Shown one piece after another: positions 6,974 to 10,283 of a DNA stretch of 10,283 nt; position 1 is the stretch's first letter; each line of letters opens with the position of its first letter. The position numbers and the translations under genes were made by a program. The DNA lies in assembly GCA_934154515.1 (NCBI GenBank), contig CAKPGD010000043.1, forward strand, positions 1 to 10,283, written 5' to 3'. Below the pieces are notes generated by a model. It did not search any database, was not told where the DNA came from, and worked only from the letters and a program-made list of their open reading frames with translations. This stretch comes from an uncultured Clostridia bacterium (GTDB taxonomy: Bacteria; Bacillota; Clostridia; TANB77; CAG-508).

Positions 6974-7867
6974 ATGAAGAATAAAACAAGAAAAATATCT
7001 ATACTTATACTAGTTATTTTACTATCAATAATAGGTATAAATATATTAAAAAATAATAATACTATAACTTTAATACAATTGTCTCCACAAACTAAATCTC
7101 AAATGATGGGATATATTATTAAAACAAAAAACAACAAAATGATAGTAATAGATGGAGGAATAGTGGGAGATACCGATAATCTTATGAAATATATAGAAGA
7201 GCATAACAACAAAGTAGATTATTGGTTTTTAACACATAATCATAATGACCATGCAAGTGCATTTACAGAAATTATAAATAATAAAAACATAGAAGTAGAT
7301 AATGTATATGCATCATTAAACGAGAAAGAATGGTATGAAATAAATGAACCTACAAGAGCAGAATTTTCAGATTATTTAATAGATACATTAAGCAGTGATA
7401 AGTTAAAAGGAAAAGTTAAATCTCCTGAATTAAATGAAAAAATGGAAATAGACGGGATAAATGTTGAAATATTAGGAATAAGAAATCCAGAAATAACAGA
7501 AAATCCAGGAAATGAACAAAGTATGGTAATAAAGTTTGATACAGGAAAAACAACACTTTTAATATTGGGAGATACAGGAGAAAAATCTAGTGAAAAACTA
7601 TTAGAAAATCAAAAAGAAAAATTAAAAAGCGATATGGTTCAAATGGCTCATCATGGACAAGCAGGAGCAACACAAGAATTATATAAAGCAATAAATCCTA
7701 AAATTTGTTTATGGCCAACACCAGACTGGTTATGGAATAATGATAATGGCGGTGGAGAAAACTCTGGGTCATGGAAAACTTTAGAAACACGAAAATGGAT
7801 GGAAAAAATGAGCGTAAAAAAGAATTACGTAGCAAAAGATGGAGATATAGCAATAAAAATAAAATAA
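6974..7867 (+). CDS. membrane-anchored, probably extracellular metallo-beta-lactamase-fold hydrolase (ComEC/Rec2-like group)
   Basis: The N-terminus is basic (K2, K4, R6, K7), followed by one hydrophobic helix (about 8-24) with no lipobox Cys and no good signal-peptidase site. The protein is therefore likely anchored with its catalytic domain outside. The MBL metal site is visible: IDGG (59-62), HNHNDH (H88, H90, D92, H93), Asp200 in LGDTG, and the HHG pair H226-H227 typical of ComEC-like domains. The C-terminus is rich in Trp/Asn/Gly (PTPDWLWNND, 248-257), possibly a substrate-binding loop. The fold covers nucleases, phosphodiesterases and lactonases; pneumococcal Pce, which removes phosphorylcholine from teichoic acid, also has it. 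Its place between the exporter and capping/glycosyltransferase genes suggests action on the exported polymer, but this is inference. SD GAAAGGG (6956-6962), spacing 11. It starts 38 bases after the ATPase gene. Confidence 0.9.
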   Translation: MKNKTRKISILILVILLSIIGINILKNNNTITLIQLSPQTKSQMMGYIIKTKNNKMIVIDGGIVGDTDNLMKYIEEHNNKVDYWFLTHNHNDHASAFTEIINNKNIEVDNVYASLNEKEWYEINEPTRAEFSDYLIDTLSSDKLKGKVKSPELNEKMEIDGINVEILGIRNPEITENPGNEQSMVIKFDTGKTTLLILGDTGEKSSEKLLENQKEKLKSDMVQMAHHGQAGATQELYKAINPKICLWPTPDWLWNNDNGGGENSGSWKTLETRKWMEKMSVKKNYVAKDGDIAIKIK

Positions 7868-7879
7868 AAGGAGATTATC

Positions 7880-9457
7880 ATGGATAATAGCACAAATATA
7901 TTAAAATGGTATCCATTCAAAGAAAATGCAAAAATATTAGAAATATATGATGAAAATAGTGTAATAGATAAATTAGAAAAAAAGTTAGAAGTAGATAAAC
8001 AACAAGTAAAAAGCTTAAAATTAGAAGAAAAATACGATTATATCACTTTGATAGGAACTTATGAATATGCACCAATAGTAATAGATGGAGAAAAGCCATA
8101 TTCTAATTTTTTAAAAAAGTTAAAAGAACACTTAAATAAAAATGGAAAAATATTATTAGCAATAGACAATAGACTTGGAATTAAATATTATGCAGGAGCT
8201 AAAAACAAATATTATTCTAAAATATTTGGAAGCGTAGAAAGCGAAATAAGACAAAACAAGCCCAATTTATTATTAAAAAAAGAATTAGAAAAGTTTATAA
8301 AAGAAGCAGGATTTAACAATTACAAATTTTATTATCCAGTACCAGATTATAAAAATGCTAATTCTATTTTCACAGACGAGTTTCTACCAAAATCTAATCA
8401 CAGTAAAATATTATATCCAGTAGATTATGAAAATGGAAGTATAATTGTTTTTAACGAAATAGAGGCAATAAAAGAAATATGTGATAATGATATGTTTACA
8501 TGTTTTACGAATTCATATTTAGTAGAAATTGGAAAAGAAGAACTAGAAAACGATATAAAATTTGTAAGTTATAATAATTTAAGAAAAGAAAAATATAAAC
8601 TAGTTCTAACTATTTGTAAAAATGAAGTAAAGAAAATCGCAGAAAATAAAAAATCTATAAGTCATATAAAAAATATAGAAAAAAACTTAGAAGAATTAAA
8701 CAAATTAGGATTCAAAACAATAGAAAAAGTAGAAAACGAAAAAATAATAAGCAACTTCATGAAGGAAGAAGAACTAGACAAAATAATAGTAAATAAAATA
8801 AAACAAGGCGAGATAGAGCAAACATATAAAGAAATTGCAAATTGGTATAAATATATAAGTGAAAGACTAGAAAAAGCCGAAGAAGGGGAACAAAGCATTT
8901 TTGAAAAATCTAATATAGAAGTGCCAAAAGAAATAATTAATAAGATGAATTTTGTAAAACAAGGATATATAGATTTATCGTTTGAAAATATTTTTTGCAA
9001 AGAAGACTATGTATTTTATGATCAAGAATGGAAATTCGAAAATGTACCATTAGAATTCATTTTATATAGAGCACTTAATAATTTATATACTTATAATGCA
9101 AGAAAAATTGAAACTAAAATAAGAAAAGAAGAATTATACAATAAATTTAAAATTAATGAATTTATTATATATTTTGAAAAATTAGAAAAATGTATACAAG
9201 AAGAAATATTAGACGAAGAAACTATACAAGAATATAGAAGTAAGATAAGTTCTTATTATAGAAATATTGAAGAATTAGAAGCAAATTATCAAAAAGAAGT
9301 GAAAGACAATAAAATTTTACTAGAAAGATGTAAAGAAATAGAAGAAGAAAAAGAAAAAATAAAAGCAAGTTACGAGAAATTACTAAACGAGTACAATACA
9401 TCTAAAGGATGGAAAATAATAAAAGGCGTTAGAAAAGTCTTCGGAAAGGGAAAATAA
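7880..9457 (+). CDS. WbdD-like fusion: degenerate methyltransferase domain + kinase-like domain + C-terminal coiled coil
   Basis: Three regions are visible. Residues 1-190 resemble class I SAM methyltransferases of clostridial polysaccharide clusters: LKWYPF (8-13), YDYITLIGTYEYA (52-64), a strand plus IDNRLGIKYYAGA (95-107), EAGFNNYKFYYPVPDY (142-157). The glycine-rich SAM motif I is lost: LEIYDENSV (20-28) replaces the usual LEIGAGxGxxT, and the stretch after it is short. Residues about 205-440 look like an aminoglycoside/protein-kinase-like fold: candidate beta-3 Lys251/252 with a following helix, hinge-like FMKEEELD (293-300), catalytic-loop pattern D365-x4-N370, and metal-ligand pattern D381-QEW. 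Residues about 455-508 form a coiled coil, then a basic tail. WbdD of E. coli O9a has the same order and caps and measures the polymer. Likely role: terminating glycan growth, perhaps by phosphorylation. SD AAGGAG (7868-7873), spacing 6; the gene starts 12 bases after the MBL gene. Confidence 0.82.
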   Translation: MDNSTNILKWYPFKENAKILEIYDENSVIDKLEKKLEVDKQQVKSLKLEEKYDYITLIGTYEYAPIVIDGEKPYSNFLKKLKEHLNKNGKILLAIDNRLGIKYYAGAKNKYYSKIFGSVESEIRQNKPNLLLKKELEKFIKEAGFNNYKFYYPVPDYKNANSIFTDEFLPKSNHSKILYPVDYENGSIIVFNEIEAIKEICDNDMFTCFTNSYLVEIGKEELENDIKFVSYNNLRKEKYKLVLTICKNEVKKIAENKKSISHIKNIEKNLEELNKLGFKTIEKVENEKIISNFMKEEELDKIIVNKIKQGEIEQTYKEIANWYKYISERLEKAEEGEQSIFEKSNIEVPKEIINKMNFVKQGYIDLSFENIFCKEDYVFYDQEWKFENVPLEFILYRALNNLYTYNARKIETKIRKEELYNKFKINEFIIYFEKLEKCIQEEILDEETIQEYRSKISSYYRNIEELEANYQKEVKDNKILLERCKEIEEEKEKIKASYEKLLNEYNTSKGWKIIKGVRKVFGKGK

Positions 9458-9459
9458 CT

Positions 9460-10283
9460 ATGAACATAAGGTTTCAAATTAATAGAGCAATAGAATTTTA
9501 TAGAAAAAATGGCATTTTAAAAACAATAAGAAAGATATTATTTAAAATAAAAAATAGAATTTTCACATCTTCAAAACAAATAAAATTAGATAAAGAAGAA
9601 AATGAAAATTATAAATTATGGATAAAAAACAATGAGCCAAACGATAAAGAAATAGAAGAACAAAGAAATTATAAATTTGAGTATGAACCTAAAATAAGTA
9701 TTATAGTACCTATGTATAATACAAAGGAAAAGTACTTAAAAGAATTAATAGACTCAATAATAAACCAAACTTATAAAAATTGGGAACTATGCCTATCTGA
9801 TGGTAGTGATGAAAAAAGAGATTATGTAGAAAAATTAGTAAATATAGATGAAAGAATAAAATATAAATTTTTAAATGCCAATAAAGGAATTTCTGAAAAC
9901 TCAAATGAAGCCTTAAAATTAGCAACAGGAGATTATATAGCATTACTAGACCATGATGATATATTACCAGTATTTTCTTTATTTGAAGTAGTAAAAGCTA
10001 TAAATACTGATAAAGAGGCAGAATTTATATATACAGATGAAGATAAATTACTAGAAGAAAAAGAAAACAGAATGGGACCACATTTTAAACAAGATTACGC
10101 ACCAGATACTTTTATGAGTTATAATTATATATGCCATTTTTCAATATTTAAAAAGAATTTAATGGAAAGAATAGGTGGATTCAGAAAAGAATTTGATGGC
10201 AGCCAAGACTATGATATAATTTTCAGAGCTACAGAACAAGCAAATAGAATTATACATATACCTAAAATTCTATATCATTGGAG
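9460..10283 (+). CDS. glycosyltransferase family 2 (GT-A fold), N-terminal part
   Basis: Open to the right edge; 274 residues are visible, starting two bases after the preceding stop. The SD-like GGAAAGGG (9443-9450) lies inside the upstream gene's end, so translational coupling is likely. A helical, basic N-terminal extension (1-75) precedes the GT-A domain: KISIIVPMYNT (78-88), NQTYKNWEL (102-110), DGSDE (114-118), GISENSNEALKLATGDYIA (143-161), the metal-binding DHDD (164-167), TDEDK (192-196), CHFSIF (225-230) and GGFRKEFDGSQDYD (239-252). It transfers an NDP-activated sugar to the growing, probably lipid-linked, glycan on the cytoplasmic side. The IGGFRKEFDGSQDYD and HIPKILYHW blocks are typical of O-antigen/rhamnan-type GT2 enzymes, which often carry a second glycosyltransferase domain downstream. 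Sugar specificity cannot be read from this. The operon evidently continues beyond the window. Confidence 0.95.
   Translation, partial: MNIRFQINRAIEFYRKNGILKTIRKILFKIKNRIFTSSKQIKLDKEENENYKLWIKNNEPNDKEIEEQRNYKFEYEPKISIIVPMYNTKEKYLKELIDSIINQTYKNWELCLSDGSDEKRDYVEKLVNIDERIKYKFLNANKGISENSNEALKLATGDYIALLDHDDILPVFSLFEVVKAINTDKEAEFIYTDEDKLLEEKENRMGPHFKQDYAPDTFMSYNYICHFSIFKKNLMERIGGFRKEFDGSQDYDIIFRATEQANRIIHIPKILYHW

Overview
The window looks like chromosomal DNA of a very low-GC Gram-positive bacterium, most likely a gut-type Clostridia (Bacillota). The grounds are extreme AT-richness, A-ending codons (ATA, AGA, GTA, ACA, GGA), strong purine-rich Shine-Dalgarno (SD) sites, and the gene families present. 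All genes are on the + strand except the one at the left edge.

Left part (1-1045): the N-terminal half of an Rpn/PD-(D/E)XK 'transposase-like' nuclease runs leftward off the window. A gene-poor AT-rich stretch follows. It holds a perfect 10-bp inverted repeat and a small broken gene (about 660-876). That gene's C-terminus resembles the end of formylglycine-generating-enzyme/C-type-lectin-fold modules, and it appears frameshifted in an A-run.

Middle (989-4631): a first transcription unit has an extended -10 promoter, a 766-residue coiled-coil protein of unknown function, phosphopentomutase deoB, and a clear intrinsic terminator. DeoB carries Ser where the family nucleophile is normally Thr.

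Right part (4664-10283): a second unit starts from a near-consensus promoter and is a surface-polysaccharide assembly and export operon. In order it encodes a Wzm/TagG-type ABC permease and a Wzt/TagH-type ATPase with a C-terminal Wzt_C-like domain. Next come a membrane-anchored, probably extracellular metallo-beta-lactamase-fold hydrolase and a methyltransferase-like + kinase-like + coiled-coil fusion protein. The last gene is a family 2 glycosyltransferase cut off by the window edge.

The most interesting reading is that the fusion protein has the domain order of E. coli WbdD (methyltransferase, kinase, coiled coil), the chain-terminating 'molecular ruler' of O9a antigen. Its termination mark is recognised by the C-terminal domain of Wzt. 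Here such a protein sits in one operon with a Wzt that has that extra domain, but in a Gram-positive setting. The glycine-rich SAM loop is eroded, so it may terminate chains by phosphorylation only. The MBL enzyme could then act outside the cell on the exported polymer. The domain calls are well supported by visible motifs; the pathway is inference.
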